From Tessaracoccus defluvii (lineage in GTDB: Bacteria; Actinomycetota; Actinomycetes; Propionibacteriales; Propionibacteriaceae), in NCBI RefSeq assembly GCF_014489575.1, contig NZ_CP060789.1, positions 3,534,001 through 3,598,000 on the forward strand: a stretch of 64,000 nt of DNA, written 5' to 3'. Made by a program: the position numbers and the translations under genes. The notes beneath the pieces were generated by a model. The model ran no database searches, had not been told where the DNA came from, and saw only the letters and a list, made by a program, of their open reading frames with translations. Positions within the stretch are counted from its first letter, which is position 1, and each line of letters starts with the position of its first letter. This document shows positions 44,656 to 53,975 of the stretch, piece after piece.

Positions 44656-46491
44656 TCAGCTGCGCCGCGGAGGCCCGCCCTGGACGATGGCGCGCAGCTG
44701 CTCGGCCGGCAGCTTGGGCCTGCGGTCCGCGTCGCAGAGGCCATTCGCCTCCTGCAACGTGTCGGTCAGCTGCGTCCAGCAGAAGCCCGCGACCCCCTGT
44801 GCAGCCTGGATGGGCTCCAGGATCGCCGCGATCCGCTCCGCGTAGTCGTCCTGGGACGACGCCGTCGAGTATCCCCACGTCTCCTCGGTCGCCTCGGGCA
44901 CGAACCGGACGCCGCCGATCTCCGTCAGCAGCACCGGCACATCGAGCCGCTGCCGCGGATCGGCGATCAGGGCCCGCGGGCCGGCGATCGCGCTGTCCAG
45001 CAGAGCCTCGACCCCGTCGGCGTACCGGGCCCGGATCAGTTCGCGGTCCCAGGCGTAGTCATGGATGGTCAGCAGGTCGGAGTCGGTGTGCTCCCAGCCG
45101 TCATTCGAGATGACGGGGCGTGTCGGATCCAGCGCGCGGGTGAGGTCGGCCAGCCCGCGGCTGAACGCCGCCTGCGCGGGGGAGTCGGCCACACGGTCGA
45201 TGCCCCACGACTCGTTGAACGGCACCCACGCGATGATCGACGGGTGCGACTCGTAGTCGCGCACCAGGTCGATCCATTCCTTCGACAGGCGTGACACTGC
45301 GACGGAGTCGAAGGCGTAGGTCGCCGCCGTTTCACCCCACAGCGTCAGGCCGAGCTTGTCGGCCCAGAAGTGGAACCGCGGATCCTCGACCTTCTGGTGG
45401 ATGCGGGCGGAGTTGAACCCGAGCGACAGGATGAGTTCGACCTCCTCCCGCAGAGCCGCCACCGACGGCGGCGTCAGGTGCGACTCCTCCCAGTACCCCT
45501 GCTCCAGCACCGAACGCAGATAGAAGGGCCGTCCTGTCAGCGACAGGGCGTCTCCCGTGATGGTGACGTCGCGCATCCCCAGGTAGGAGGCGATCTCGTC
45601 CGTTGCGCCGTCCGGTCCATGCACGACCACGGCCGCGTCGAGCAGCGTCGGGCGTGACGGGGTCCACACGAGCGCGTCGTGCACCATGGTCCACGAGTCG
45701 CCGAGGTGGAGCGTCACGGCGGAGGCGCGTTCTGTGACCGTCACCGTGCTGGAGGCAAGCACGCGCCCGGCGTGTGCGACGACGACGTCGACGGTGACCG
45801 GCGTGGTCGGCCGCGTCGGCAGTTCCAGGAAGCAGGTGGCGGTGCCGGCCACCACATCGGGGCGCCAGGCCAGCCGCGTCAGGTGGGTCGCGGGCACCGA
45901 CTCCAGCCAGACGGAGCGCCAGATGCCGGTCGTGCGCTCGTACCAGATGGCGTGCGGTTCCTCGTGCCAGTCCTGCTTCCCGCGGGGGAGGCTCATGTCG
46001 TGCGGGTCCTCGTGGGCGCGGACGGTGATGACGTGTCCGCCGTCGCCCTTGGTGAGGGCGTGTGTGACATCGAGCGCGAACGCCGTCTGCCCGCCCACAT
46101 GCGAACCGACGAAGGTGCCGTCGACCCAGACCATCGCGTCATGGTCGACCGCGCCGAAACGCAGCAGAAGTCGCCGCCCCGAGACGTGGCCGGCCGCTGC
46201 GAGGTCGTCCGCCGTCACCTCGATCCGGTACCAGACACACGGGTGGAATCCCTTCTCGCCGACGCCGGAGGCCTCGGACTCGGGAGGGAAGGGGAGCTGG
46301 ATCTCGCGGCTGAACACGTCGTCGCGAGCGAACCAGCCCTCGTCGACGCCGACGAGGCCGTCGTCATGGGCGAACCCGACCTTGCGGTCGAGGCTGGCCC
46401 AGCGGTCGCGGATCAGCTGGGGGCGGGGGTAGGTGCCGTCCTGCTCAGAGGCGGGCCGGGAAGCCAAGATTTGCAGCGCTGCATCGGTCAT
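44656..46491 (-). CDS. Glycoside hydrolase family 2 protein
   Basis: The 611-residue protein has the sugar-binding jelly-roll (about 40-205), immunoglobulin-like domain (about 205-305) and TIM barrel. The barrel shows FNSARIHQKVEDPRFHFWAD, the acid/base motif WVPFNESWG and the nucleophile motif LLTEIGG. The fold covers beta-galactosidase, beta-mannosidase and beta-glucuronidase; the substrate cannot be fixed from the sequence. No signal peptide is present. The 5' end contains an operator at 46471-46484, a second lies between it and the divergent sulfatase, and both units are probably controlled by the LacI regulator at 51293. Confidence 0.85.
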   Translation of the reverse strand: MTDAALQILASRPASEQDGTYPRPQLIRDRWASLDRKVGFAHDDGLVGVDEGWFARDDVFSREIQLPFPPESEASGVGEKGFHPCVWYRIEVTADDLAAAGHVSGRRLLLRFGAVDHDAMVWVDGTFVGSHVGGQTAFALDVTHALTKGDGGHVITVRAHEDPHDMSLPRGKQDWHEEPHAIWYERTTGIWRSVWLESVPATHLTRLAWRPDVVAGTATCFLELPTRPTTPVTVDVVVAHAGRVLASSTVTVTERASAVTLHLGDSWTMVHDALVWTPSRPTLLDAAVVVHGPDGATDEIASYLGMRDVTITGDALSLTGRPFYLRSVLEQGYWEESHLTPPSVAALREEVELILSLGFNSARIHQKVEDPRFHFWADKLGLTLWGETAATYAFDSVAVSRLSKEWIDLVRDYESHPSIIAWVPFNESWGIDRVADSPAQAAFSRGLADLTRALDPTRPVISNDGWEHTDSDLLTIHDYAWDRELIRARYADGVEALLDSAIAGPRALIADPRQRLDVPVLLTEIGGVRFVPEATEETWGYSTASSQDDYAERIAAILEPIQAAQGVAGFCWTQLTDTLQEANGLCDADRRPKLPAEQLRAIVQGGPPRRS

Positions 46492-46571
46492 GGTCGGGAT
46501 TCTATCGGGTGGCCAAGGCGGATTGTCACGATTTGAGCACGGAGTGAGCTCAAGGGATTGCAGCGCTGCAA
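46471..46571. promoter_or_regulatory. Paired TTGCAGCGCTGCA operators
   Basis: TTGCAGCGCTGCAT (46471-46484, inside the first codons of the GH2 gene) and the perfect palindrome TTGCAGCGCTGCAA (46558-46571) are 87 bp apart. They flank the divergent GH2/sulfatase promoters. Central CG with flanking TGCAG is a normal LacI-family operator layout, and spacing by about eight helical turns would allow looping. Confidence 0.7.
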
Positions 46572-46619
46572 GTCTCTGTGTCAGACTGTGTCGTCCACAG
46601 ACCGACTAAGGATGGGGCA

Positions 46620-48125
46620 ATGGCGCCAACTCGACCCAACATCATCTGGGTGATGACCGATCAGCACCGTGCGGACCTGACGACCGTCACGGGGCAGGCC
46701 GGTCCGGTCATGCCGACGCTCGGTGCCCTGGCGGACCGTGGCACGACCTTCGAACGGGCCTCGACCTCGTATCCGGCCTGCGTGCCGGCTCGCGTCAGCC
46801 TGCTGACGGGGCGCTTCCCGTCCGCGCACCAGGTGCGGCAGAATTCCAACGAGGACGACGCCTTCTTCGCGGAGGACCTCCTGGACGTGCTGGGCAAGGC
46901 CGGATACGAGACCTTCTTCTCCGGCAAGCCGCACATGCACCGCAAGCCGGCCGACTTCGACCACTTCCGGGGCCCCTACATGCACACGGAGGGCCCGAAG
47001 AAGACCCCCCAGCACGCCGAGTTCGACGCCTGGCTGGATGGGCTCGACCACTCGGTGGCCGACGGCCCGACCCCGTTCCCGCTCTCGGCGCAGCTGCCCA
47101 CCCGCATCGTCGACGACGCGCTCGACGCAGTGCTCAGTGCGCGCCCCGACGGCCCCACCGACCGCCCGTTCTTCTGCTGGGTCTCCTTCCCCGAGCCGCA
47201 CAACCCGTACCAGGCGCCGGAGCCGTACTACTCGATGTTCACCGACGTCGCCGACTCCTACGAGCGCGGCGCGGGTCCCGAGGTGATCGACCAACTGTCG
47301 TGGCGGTACCGGTGGCTGCGGGACCTTGTCGAGGAGAAGCGCCCGAACTTCGACGCCGAGTGGCGGCGCTACCTCGCGGTCTACCTGGGCATGCTTCGCA
47401 TGCTGGACGACCAGATCGCCCGCCTCTTCGCGGGCCTCGGCGAACACATGGACAACACCATCGTCGTCTTCCTCGCCGACCACGGCGACTACGTCGGCCA
47501 GTACGGCATGCAGCGCAAGGGCGCAGGCCTCTCCGACGCGCTGACACGGATCCCGCTCATCGTCGCCGGCCCGGGCGTCCCGGCGGGCGAGGTGCGCGAT
47601 GAGGAGGTGTCCATCGTCGACGTCACCCCGACCATGTGTGGGCTCCTCGGGCTCGATCTGCCCGCGGGCATCCAGGGGCGCGACCTCGCTCCGCTGCTCG
47701 CCCGCAGCCGCGAGCCGGGGGAGGAGTTCGAGACCGGCTACGTCGAACTCGGCTACGGGGGAGTGGCCTACGACGTCGACGACCGACCCGACCTGCACTT
47801 CCCGTACGAGGGGCGCACCTTCGATGAGCTGAACACCGTCACCCAGTCCGGTCAGGAACGCATGGTCCGCCGCGGCGACTGGAAGCTGATCATGGACGAT
47901 CGCGGCACCACCTGGCTGCACGATCTCGCTACGGACCCGGCAGAGGTGGACAACCTGGCCGCGGATCTCGACCACGCCGCCGTCCGGCACGACCTCACGC
48001 AGCGGCTGGCCCGCTGGATGATGCGCGTCGGCGACGACCTCCCGCTCGGGCGCTACACGCCCCTGATCCCACCCCACAACTGGCGCTGGGCTCCCCAGCC
48101 GCCCGAGGCCGACTCGACCCCCTGA
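46620..48125 (+). CDS. Sulfatase (formylglycine-dependent, Cys type)
   Basis: ATG 46620 gives 501 residues. The metal-binding start is NIIWVMTDQHRADL. The catalytic signature YPACVPARVSLLTGR contains Cys-x-Pro-x-Arg, where Cys must be converted to formylglycine. Later metal ligands are in VVFLADHGDYVGQYG, and the C-terminal part matches the arylsulfatase subdomain. No signal peptide, so it works on imported sulfated sugars. It opens an operon with an ABC importer 34 bp downstream. No formylglycine-generating enzyme gene is in the window. Confidence 0.88.
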   Translation: MAPTRPNIIWVMTDQHRADLTTVTGQAGPVMPTLGALADRGTTFERASTSYPACVPARVSLLTGRFPSAHQVRQNSNEDDAFFAEDLLDVLGKAGYETFFSGKPHMHRKPADFDHFRGPYMHTEGPKKTPQHAEFDAWLDGLDHSVADGPTPFPLSAQLPTRIVDDALDAVLSARPDGPTDRPFFCWVSFPEPHNPYQAPEPYYSMFTDVADSYERGAGPEVIDQLSWRYRWLRDLVEEKRPNFDAEWRRYLAVYLGMLRMLDDQIARLFAGLGEHMDNTIVVFLADHGDYVGQYGMQRKGAGLSDALTRIPLIVAGPGVPAGEVRDEEVSIVDVTPTMCGLLGLDLPAGIQGRDLAPLLARSREPGEEFETGYVELGYGGVAYDVDDRPDLHFPYEGRTFDELNTVTQSGQERMVRRGDWKLIMDDRGTTWLHDLATDPAEVDNLAADLDHAAVRHDLTQRLARWMMRVGDDLPLGRYTPLIPPHNWRWAPQPPEADSTP

Positions 48126-48159
48126 CATCCGTCAGGGCCTGGTTACAAAGGAGTAGCAA

Positions 48160-49500
48160 ATGTCCACCGTCAACCGTCGTTCGTTCATGAACCTCACCGC
48201 GGGCGGCCTCGCCGCCGCTGCGGTCGCAGGCTGCACCCCCGGTGGTGGTGCCAACCCCACGAGCCCCGGCACCGCCGGCGGTTCGTCCCCCGCGTCGTCG
48301 CCCGCCACCCAGGGTGGCGGCTCGGCCGCCCTCAAGGTCGGCTGGTACGGCGGCGCGCCCGTCCACGAGGCCATGGACTCGGCCCTCAAGGCGTTCACCT
48401 CCGCCAATCCCGGCATCACCACGACCGGCACCGGCGTCGCGTTCGGCGACTATTGGGACAAGCTCGCCACGGAGACGGCCGGCGGCTCCGGCCCCGACGT
48501 GTTCCGCATGTCGATGACCTACTTCGTCGAGTACGCCAGCCGTGGCGCGCTCGACGACCTGACCTCCGCGTCGGTGATCGACACCGCGACCCTCGACGCG
48601 GACGTCAAGGCCTCCGGCATGGTCGACGGCAAGCTCATGGGCATCGGCCAGAGCTCGATCGCGCCGGCTCTGTTCTCGAGCTCGGCCATGCTCGACAAGG
48701 TCGGCGCCACCGTGCCGGTCGAGTGGACCTGGGATGAATTCTCCGCCTGGGCCAAGGACTACTCCGCCGAGGCGGGCGCCGGCATGTACGGCAGCTCCGA
48801 CATGGCGGGCAACTTCCAGATGTTCGACGTCTTCGCCCGCGAACACGTGGGCAACCAGTTCAATGACGACGGGACGCTCCGCCTGGACGCCGCCGTCGTC
48901 GAGGCCTGGTTCGCGCTGTGGGACGACCTCCGGCTGGCCAAGGCCGCGCCGCCGCAGGACGTAACCTCGGCGGCGGGCACGTTCGAGACCAACCCGATGA
49001 CCACCGGCACCGCCGCGCTCACGTCGGGCTGGATCCAGCAGATGACGTTCTTCCAGCCCCTGATCAAGGACAGCGTCGTCGCCGCGTCGCCGCTGCCTCA
49101 GAAGACCAAGGGTGATTTCTCCGGCATGTTCGTCAAGGCACTCGACTTCTGGTGCGTCTCTGCCCAGTCCAAGCACAAGGAGGAGGCCGCCAAGCTGGTC
49201 AACCACCTGATCAACGACCCGACGGCCACCGAGCCGATCGGGCTGTTGCTGGGCGTGCCGCCGACGGTGGGTGCACGGGAACAGCTTGCGGGCGCGGCGC
49301 CCGCCGTGCAGGCCGCCGTCAAGTACGTCGAGACGTACGCGCCCAAGGCGGGCAAGGCGCCCGGCCCCTGGCCGCGGGGCTACGGCGAGGTCATGTCCGC
49401 GTTCCAGCGCGCCGCGGAGTCCGTCGGCTTCGCGACGGCGAAGCCCGGTGACGCCGCGACGACGTTCATCGACGAGGCCAAGTCGGCGCTCGGAGCCTGA
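48160..49500 (+). CDS. Sugar-binding lipoprotein with Tat-type signal (ABC transporter)
   Basis: The 446-residue protein begins STVNRRSFMNLTAGG, a twin-arginine motif (Arg6-Arg7), and ends its signal with VAGC (Cys25 lipidation). A Gly/Ser/Thr/Pro linker follows, then a family 1 carbohydrate-binding fold with ALKVGWYGGAPVHEAMD and GPDVFRMSMTYFVEYASRG. AAGGAG lies just upstream of the start. It follows the sulfatase and precedes two permeases, so it probably delivers the sulfated or decorated oligosaccharide. Confidence 0.87.
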   Translation: MSTVNRRSFMNLTAGGLAAAAVAGCTPGGGANPTSPGTAGGSSPASSPATQGGGSAALKVGWYGGAPVHEAMDSALKAFTSANPGITTTGTGVAFGDYWDKLATETAGGSGPDVFRMSMTYFVEYASRGALDDLTSASVIDTATLDADVKASGMVDGKLMGIGQSSIAPALFSSSAMLDKVGATVPVEWTWDEFSAWAKDYSAEAGAGMYGSSDMAGNFQMFDVFAREHVGNQFNDDGTLRLDAAVVEAWFALWDDLRLAKAAPPQDVTSAAGTFETNPMTTGTAALTSGWIQQMTFFQPLIKDSVVAASPLPQKTKGDFSGMFVKALDFWCVSAQSKHKEEAAKLVNHLINDPTATEPIGLLLGVPPTVGAREQLAGAAPAVQAAVKYVETYAPKAGKAPGPWPRGYGEVMSAFQRAAESVGFATAKPGDAATTFIDEAKSALGA

Positions 49501-49504
49501 CCAC

Positions 49505-50392
49505 ATGGCGAAGCGACGCTCCTGGAAGGCGTACCTCTTCCTGCTCCCATGGCTCATCGGCTTGTGCTGGTTCACGATCGGCCCGATGATCATATCCCTG
49601 TACTACTCGTTCACGGACTACAGCCTTCTCGAGGCGCCCCAGTGGGTCGGACTCGAGAACTACGCGCGCATGATCGACGACACCCGGTTCCACAAGTCGG
49701 CCATCGTCACCCTGCAGTACGTGGCGCTGTCGGTGCCCCTTGAGCTCATCGCGTCCCTCGGACTCGCGCTGCTGCTCAACCAGGGGATCAAGGGATTGGC
49801 CGTCTACCGGGCCGTGTACTACGTGCCCAGCCTGCTGGGCGGGAGCGTCGCCATCGCCGTGCTGTGGCGTCAGATCTTCGGGCCGAACGGCCTGGTCGAT
49901 GCGGGTCTGACGGCGATCGGGGTGGAGGTGCCCGCGCTGATCTCCAGCCCGGGCACCGCCCTGTACACGCTGGTGCTGCTGCGCGTGTGGCAGTTCGGCG
50001 CCCCGATGCTGATCTTCCTCGCGGCGCTGCGGCAGGTGCCGAAGGACGTGCTCGAGGCGGCATCCATCGACGGTGCGGGGGCGGTCGCCCGCTTCTTCCG
50101 CGTGACGCTGCCGCTGATCACACCCATCGTCTTCTTCAACCTCGTGCTGCAGGTTATCGGGGCCTTCCAGGCGTTCACGCCGGCCTACATCATCTCCGGT
50201 GGATCGGGTGGCCCGGCCGACTCCACCCTCTTCTACACGCTGTACCTGTACCAGAAGACGTTCGCCAACTTCCAGATGGGATACGGCGCCGCCCTGGCGT
50301 GGGTGCTCCTGATTGTCATCGCCCTGTTCACGCTGGCCAACTTCGTGGTCAGCAGATACTGGGTCTACTACGAGGATGAGGGCCGTGGCTAA
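49505..50392 (+). CDS. Sugar ABC transporter permease (MalF type)
   Basis: The 295-residue protein has six membrane spans, beginning YLFLLPWLIGLCWFTIGP, with EAA loop DVLEAASIDGAGAVARFFRV. It begins 4 bp after the binding-protein stop and overlaps the next permease by 17 bp. The sequence is typical of the family; the partner ATPase is absent from the operon. Confidence 0.9.
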   Translation: MAKRRSWKAYLFLLPWLIGLCWFTIGPMIISLYYSFTDYSLLEAPQWVGLENYARMIDDTRFHKSAIVTLQYVALSVPLELIASLGLALLLNQGIKGLAVYRAVYYVPSLLGGSVAIAVLWRQIFGPNGLVDAGLTAIGVEVPALISSPGTALYTLVLLRVWQFGAPMLIFLAALRQVPKDVLEAASIDGAGAVARFFRVTLPLITPIVFFNLVLQVIGAFQAFTPAYIISGGSGGPADSTLFYTLYLYQKTFANFQMGYGAALAWVLLIVIALFTLANFVVSRYWVYYEDEGRG

Positions 50393-51236
50393 GCAGCTCC
50401 GTAATGCGAACGCCCGGCGCCGCAGCGCCGTGCGTCACTTCTTCCTGATCTGCATCGGCTTCGTCCTGATGTACCCGCTGCTGTGGATGGTCAGCAGCTC
50501 CTTCAAGAAGCAGGACGAGATCTTCTCGAGCACCTCGCTGGTTCCCGAGGCGCCGACCCTCGACAACTACATCCAGGGATGGACAGCGACCGGCATGCCG
50601 TTCGGCTGGCACATCGCCATCACCCTGCTGATCTGCTCGCTGACCATCATCGGCAACTGCCTGTCCTGCTCGCTGACCGCCTACGCGTTCGGCAGGCTCC
50701 GCTTCCGCGGCCGCCAGGTGCTGTTCGCCGTCATGCTGGTCACCATCATGCTTCCGCAGCACGTCACGCTGATCGCCCAGTACGCGATGTTCAGGGCGCT
50801 GGGCTGGGTCGACACGATCCTGCCGCTGGTGGTGCCGAAGTTCTTCGCCGTCGAGGCATTCTTCATCTTCCTGATGGTGCAGTTCATTCGTTCGATCCCG
50901 ATCGAACTTGACGAGGCCGCGAGGATTGACGGCTGCGGGGACTTCGCCATCTACTGGCGGATCATCATGCCGCTGCTGACCCCCGCCATGGTGACGACGG
51001 CGATCTTCTCCTTCATCTGGGCCTACAACGACTTCTTCAGCCAGCTCATCTACCTCTCCAGTCTCGACCGGCTCACCGTGCCCCTGGCTCTGCGGCGGTT
51101 CCTCGACGCCGCCGGCCACTCCGACTGGGGGGCGATGTTCGCGATGAGCATCCTGTCGATCATCCCCGTGCTGATCGTGTTCGTGCTGTTCCAGCGACGC
51201 ATCGTCGAGGGCATGGCCACGACTGGCCTCAAGTGA
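50376..51236 (+). CDS. Sugar ABC transporter permease (MalG type)
   Basis: The start is ATG 50376 or GTG 50385 (both plausible). About 286 residues have six spans, the EAA loop IPIELDEAARIDGCGDFAIY and the C-terminus RRIVEGMATTGLK. It shares the operon with the sulfatase and binding protein. The LacI gene follows 56 bp later with its own short leader. Confidence 0.9.
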   Translation: MRAVAKQLRNANARRRSAVRHFFLICIGFVLMYPLLWMVSSSFKKQDEIFSSTSLVPEAPTLDNYIQGWTATGMPFGWHIAITLLICSLTIIGNCLSCSLTAYAFGRLRFRGRQVLFAVMLVTIMLPQHVTLIAQYAMFRALGWVDTILPLVVPKFFAVEAFFIFLMVQFIRSIPIELDEAARIDGCGDFAIYWRIIMPLLTPAMVTTAIFSFIWAYNDFFSQLIYLSSLDRLTVPLALRRFLDAAGHSDWGAMFAMSILSIIPVLIVFVLFQRRIVEGMATTGLK

Positions 51237-51292
51237 CGGCGGGGCCGCCCGTATGCTGTTGGCCACGTGGATGTAGGGGACGGGACTAGCAG

Positions 51293-52297
51293 ATGAGTGC
51301 TGAGGGGCAGAGACCCCGCCTCGTGGATGTCGCCAAGCTCGCCGGTGTCTCGATGCGGACGGTGTCGAATGTCGTCAACGACTACCCGCATGTGGCCGAC
51401 GCGACCCGGGAGCGGGTGGAGCGGGCCATCTCGGAGCTCGGGTACCGACCCAACCTTGTGGCACGGAACCTGGCCAGCGGCCGCACGGGCCTGGTCGCCC
51501 TGGTCGTCCCACGGCTGGAGATGCCGTACTTCGCCTCCCTGGCCCAGCAGATGCTCGAGGTTGCCGAGGCGGAGGGCGTCGTCCTCGTCGTCCAGCAGAC
51601 GCATGACTCGCACGCGCTGGAGCTCAAGGCACTCGAAGGGCGCTTCGGGCAGCCCATCGACGGCATCGTCCTGAGCTCCACCACCCTGACCGACGAGGAC
51701 ATCGCGCGGCGCCGTTCCCGACTGCCGTTGGTGCTGCTCGGCGACCGTGTGTGGCCCGAGTCCGTGTCCGCGGTCGCGATCGACCAGGTCGAGGCGGCCA
51801 AGGCCGCCGTCGCCCACCTGTTCTCGCTGGGGCGCCGTCGGGTGGCCGTCGTGGGCCCAGGCGTCTCAGGAGGATCCAACGCGCGCTGGCGCGGCTGGGT
51901 CCAGGCGCACGAGGAGGCGGGGGTCACCGTCGACCCGGCGCTGCAGGTCGAGTCGGAGGGCATCAGCGGTGAGCACGGTGTCGCCGCGGGCGTGCACATC
52001 GCCACCGCCCATCCGCGCCCGGACGCTGTCTTCTGCTTCACGGACTGGCTCGCCCTCGGCGTGATCCGCGGGCTCCAACGGGCCGGGCTGTCGGTCCCGG
52101 AGGACGTCGCCGTCGTCGGCTTCGACGACATCCCCTACGGCAGGGCGTCCAACCCGACGCTGACGACCATCTCGCCCGACCGGGGGCAGATCGCGGCCGT
52201 CGCGCTGCGCTCCGTCCTGGACCAGGGAAGGGTAACGACACCCCCGGCCAGGCACGAGGCGTCCTGGAGACTGGTCGTGCGGGAGTCCTCGGGCTGA
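51293..52297 (+). CDS. LacI-family transcriptional regulator
   Basis: The 334-residue protein has the HTH PRLVDVAKLAGVSMRTVSNV (residues 8-27) and hinge RPNLVARNLASGRTG. The periplasmic-binding-like domain has the C-terminal VPEDVAVVGFDDIPYG. Located at the end of the sulfatase/ABC operon, it is the best candidate for binding the paired TTGCAGCGCTGCAA sites upstream of the sulfatase and GH2 genes. The inducer is probably a sugar from that pathway. Confidence 0.9.
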   Translation: MSAEGQRPRLVDVAKLAGVSMRTVSNVVNDYPHVADATRERVERAISELGYRPNLVARNLASGRTGLVALVVPRLEMPYFASLAQQMLEVAEAEGVVLVVQQTHDSHALELKALEGRFGQPIDGIVLSSTTLTDEDIARRRSRLPLVLLGDRVWPESVSAVAIDQVEAAKAAVAHLFSLGRRRVAVVGPGVSGGSNARWRGWVQAHEEAGVTVDPALQVESEGISGEHGVAAGVHIATAHPRPDAVFCFTDWLALGVIRGLQRAGLSVPEDVAVVGFDDIPYGRASNPTLTTISPDRGQIAAVALRSVLDQGRVTTPPARHEASWRLVVRESSG

Positions 52298-52372
52298 GAG
52301 CCCTCCTGCAGCTGGCGGCGAGGGTTCGCGGCCTTTCCCGGTGGGCGGATCGCACGGACGTAGGCTGGGACG

Positions 52373-53896
52373 ATGAACGCGTCGCGTGCGTGGCGGGGTG
52401 CGGCGGCGGGAGCCGCGGCCGCCGTCCTGGGCGCGGGTGCGGGGGAACTCGTCGCCGCCGTCGTCGCCCCGACGTCGAGCCCCTTCGCGGTGATCGGTGG
52501 CGCCCTGATCGATGTCGCGCCGTCCTGGGCGAAGGATGCCGCCATCGCCTGGTTCGGCACCTCCGACAAGATCGCGCTGCTGACCGCGATCGGCATCGTT
52601 CTGCTGATCCTCGGGGCCGCGGCGGGAATCTGTGAGGCGCGTCGGCCGCGCGTGGGTGTGGTCGTCTTCGTGGCGGTCGGGATCTCAGTGGGCGGGCTCG
52701 CCCTCACGCGGGAGGACGCCGGATCCCTGGCCCTCGTCCCCTCCGTACTCGCCGGCGCAGCCGGGGCGATCGCGCTGCGGATGCTGGCCCGAACGCGGCC
52801 GGGGACCGGGGCGGATGGCGCCGGCCAGCCGTCCCGGCGGGCCTTCCTCGCATGGACCATCGGCACGGCCGCAGTCGGAGTGGTGATGGCCGTGGCCGGC
52901 GGCCTGGGCCGTGCCGGTGCAGCGGCCGCCACGACGGTGCGAGCGGCGCTCAAGCTGCCGAGACCCGTCACCCCTGCGCCGCCGATCCCGGCATCGGCGT
53001 CGCTCGACGTCGCGGGGATCACGCCGGTGGTCACGCCGAACCCGGACTTCTACCGCATCGACACGGCGCTCGTGGTGCCCTCGGTCGACCCGTCGACCTG
53101 GAGGCTGCGCATCCACGGGATGGTTGCTCAGGAGGTGACGCTGACCTGGGATGAGCTGCTCGCGCTGCCGTTGGTGGAGAGTGTGACGACCCTGTCGTGC
53201 GTGTCGAACGAGGTCGGCGGCGACCTGATCGGCAACGCCGTTTGGCTGGGGTATCCGATCCGCGAGCTGCTGCAGCGGGCCGTCCCGGACGCCGACGCCG
53301 ACATGGTGCTCTCCGCCTCTGTCGACGGGTTCACCGCCGGGACCCCGCTCGAGGCGCTGACCGACGGCCGTGCCGCGCTGCTGGCGATCGGGATGAACGG
53401 GGAGCCGCTGCCTCCGGAGCACGGCTTCCCTGTGCGGATGGTCGTGCCCGGCCTCTACGGGTACGTGTCGGCGACGAAGTGGGTGACCGACCTCGAGGTG
53501 ACCCGGTTCGACCGGGCGACGGCCTACTGGACCGCCCGCGGCTGGTCGGACCGGGGCCCCATCAAGCTCGAGTCCCGCATCGACGTCCCGCGCCAGGGCC
53601 GCGCCGTCCCAGCCGGGGATGCCGTGATCGCCGGGGTGGCGTGGCTGCCGGGCACCGGGGTCTCCGGCGTCGAGGTGCAGGTCGACGACGGCGACTGGCA
53701 CGGCGCGGAGCTCGCGACGGCCATCTCGGACGACACGTGGGTGCAGTGGCGGCGGCCCTGGAAGGCGGAGTCCGGGAACCACCGCATCCGCTGTCGTGCC
53801 ATCTCCCGCGACGGGACGACGCAGACGGACACCGTCGCAGCCCCGGCGCCGGACGGCGCGAGCGGCTGGCACACGATCACCGTGCAGGTCTCCTGA
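52373..53896 (+). CDS. Membrane-anchored molybdopterin oxidoreductase (sulfite-oxidase type)
   Basis: The 507-residue protein has four to five hydrophobic segments in the first 190 residues, with RRAFLAWTIG at the last. Then comes a sulfite-oxidase-like Mo-cofactor domain. VTTLSCVSNEVGGDLIGNAVW supplies the molybdenum-ligating Cys, GFPVRMVVPGLYGYVSATKW the pterin pocket, and the C-terminal Ig-like dimerisation domain ends at residue 507. It resembles YedY-like actinobacterial proteins with their own membrane anchor. Substrate unknown; monocistronic. Confidence 0.85.
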   Translation: MNASRAWRGAAAGAAAAVLGAGAGELVAAVVAPTSSPFAVIGGALIDVAPSWAKDAAIAWFGTSDKIALLTAIGIVLLILGAAAGICEARRPRVGVVVFVAVGISVGGLALTREDAGSLALVPSVLAGAAGAIALRMLARTRPGTGADGAGQPSRRAFLAWTIGTAAVGVVMAVAGGLGRAGAAAATTVRAALKLPRPVTPAPPIPASASLDVAGITPVVTPNPDFYRIDTALVVPSVDPSTWRLRIHGMVAQEVTLTWDELLALPLVESVTTLSCVSNEVGGDLIGNAVWLGYPIRELLQRAVPDADADMVLSASVDGFTAGTPLEALTDGRAALLAIGMNGEPLPPEHGFPVRMVVPGLYGYVSATKWVTDLEVTRFDRATAYWTARGWSDRGPIKLESRIDVPRQGRAVPAGDAVIAGVAWLPGTGVSGVEVQVDDGDWHGAELATAISDDTWVQWRRPWKAESGNHRIRCRAISRDGTTQTDTVAAPAPDGASGWHTITVQVS

Positions 53897-53975
53897 GCCG
53901 TTACTGCATGCCCCGATGATCTCGTGACGGTCTGCCTTGGGTCGGCCGCGCCCGCATGTGGTAGAGATCGTGGCC

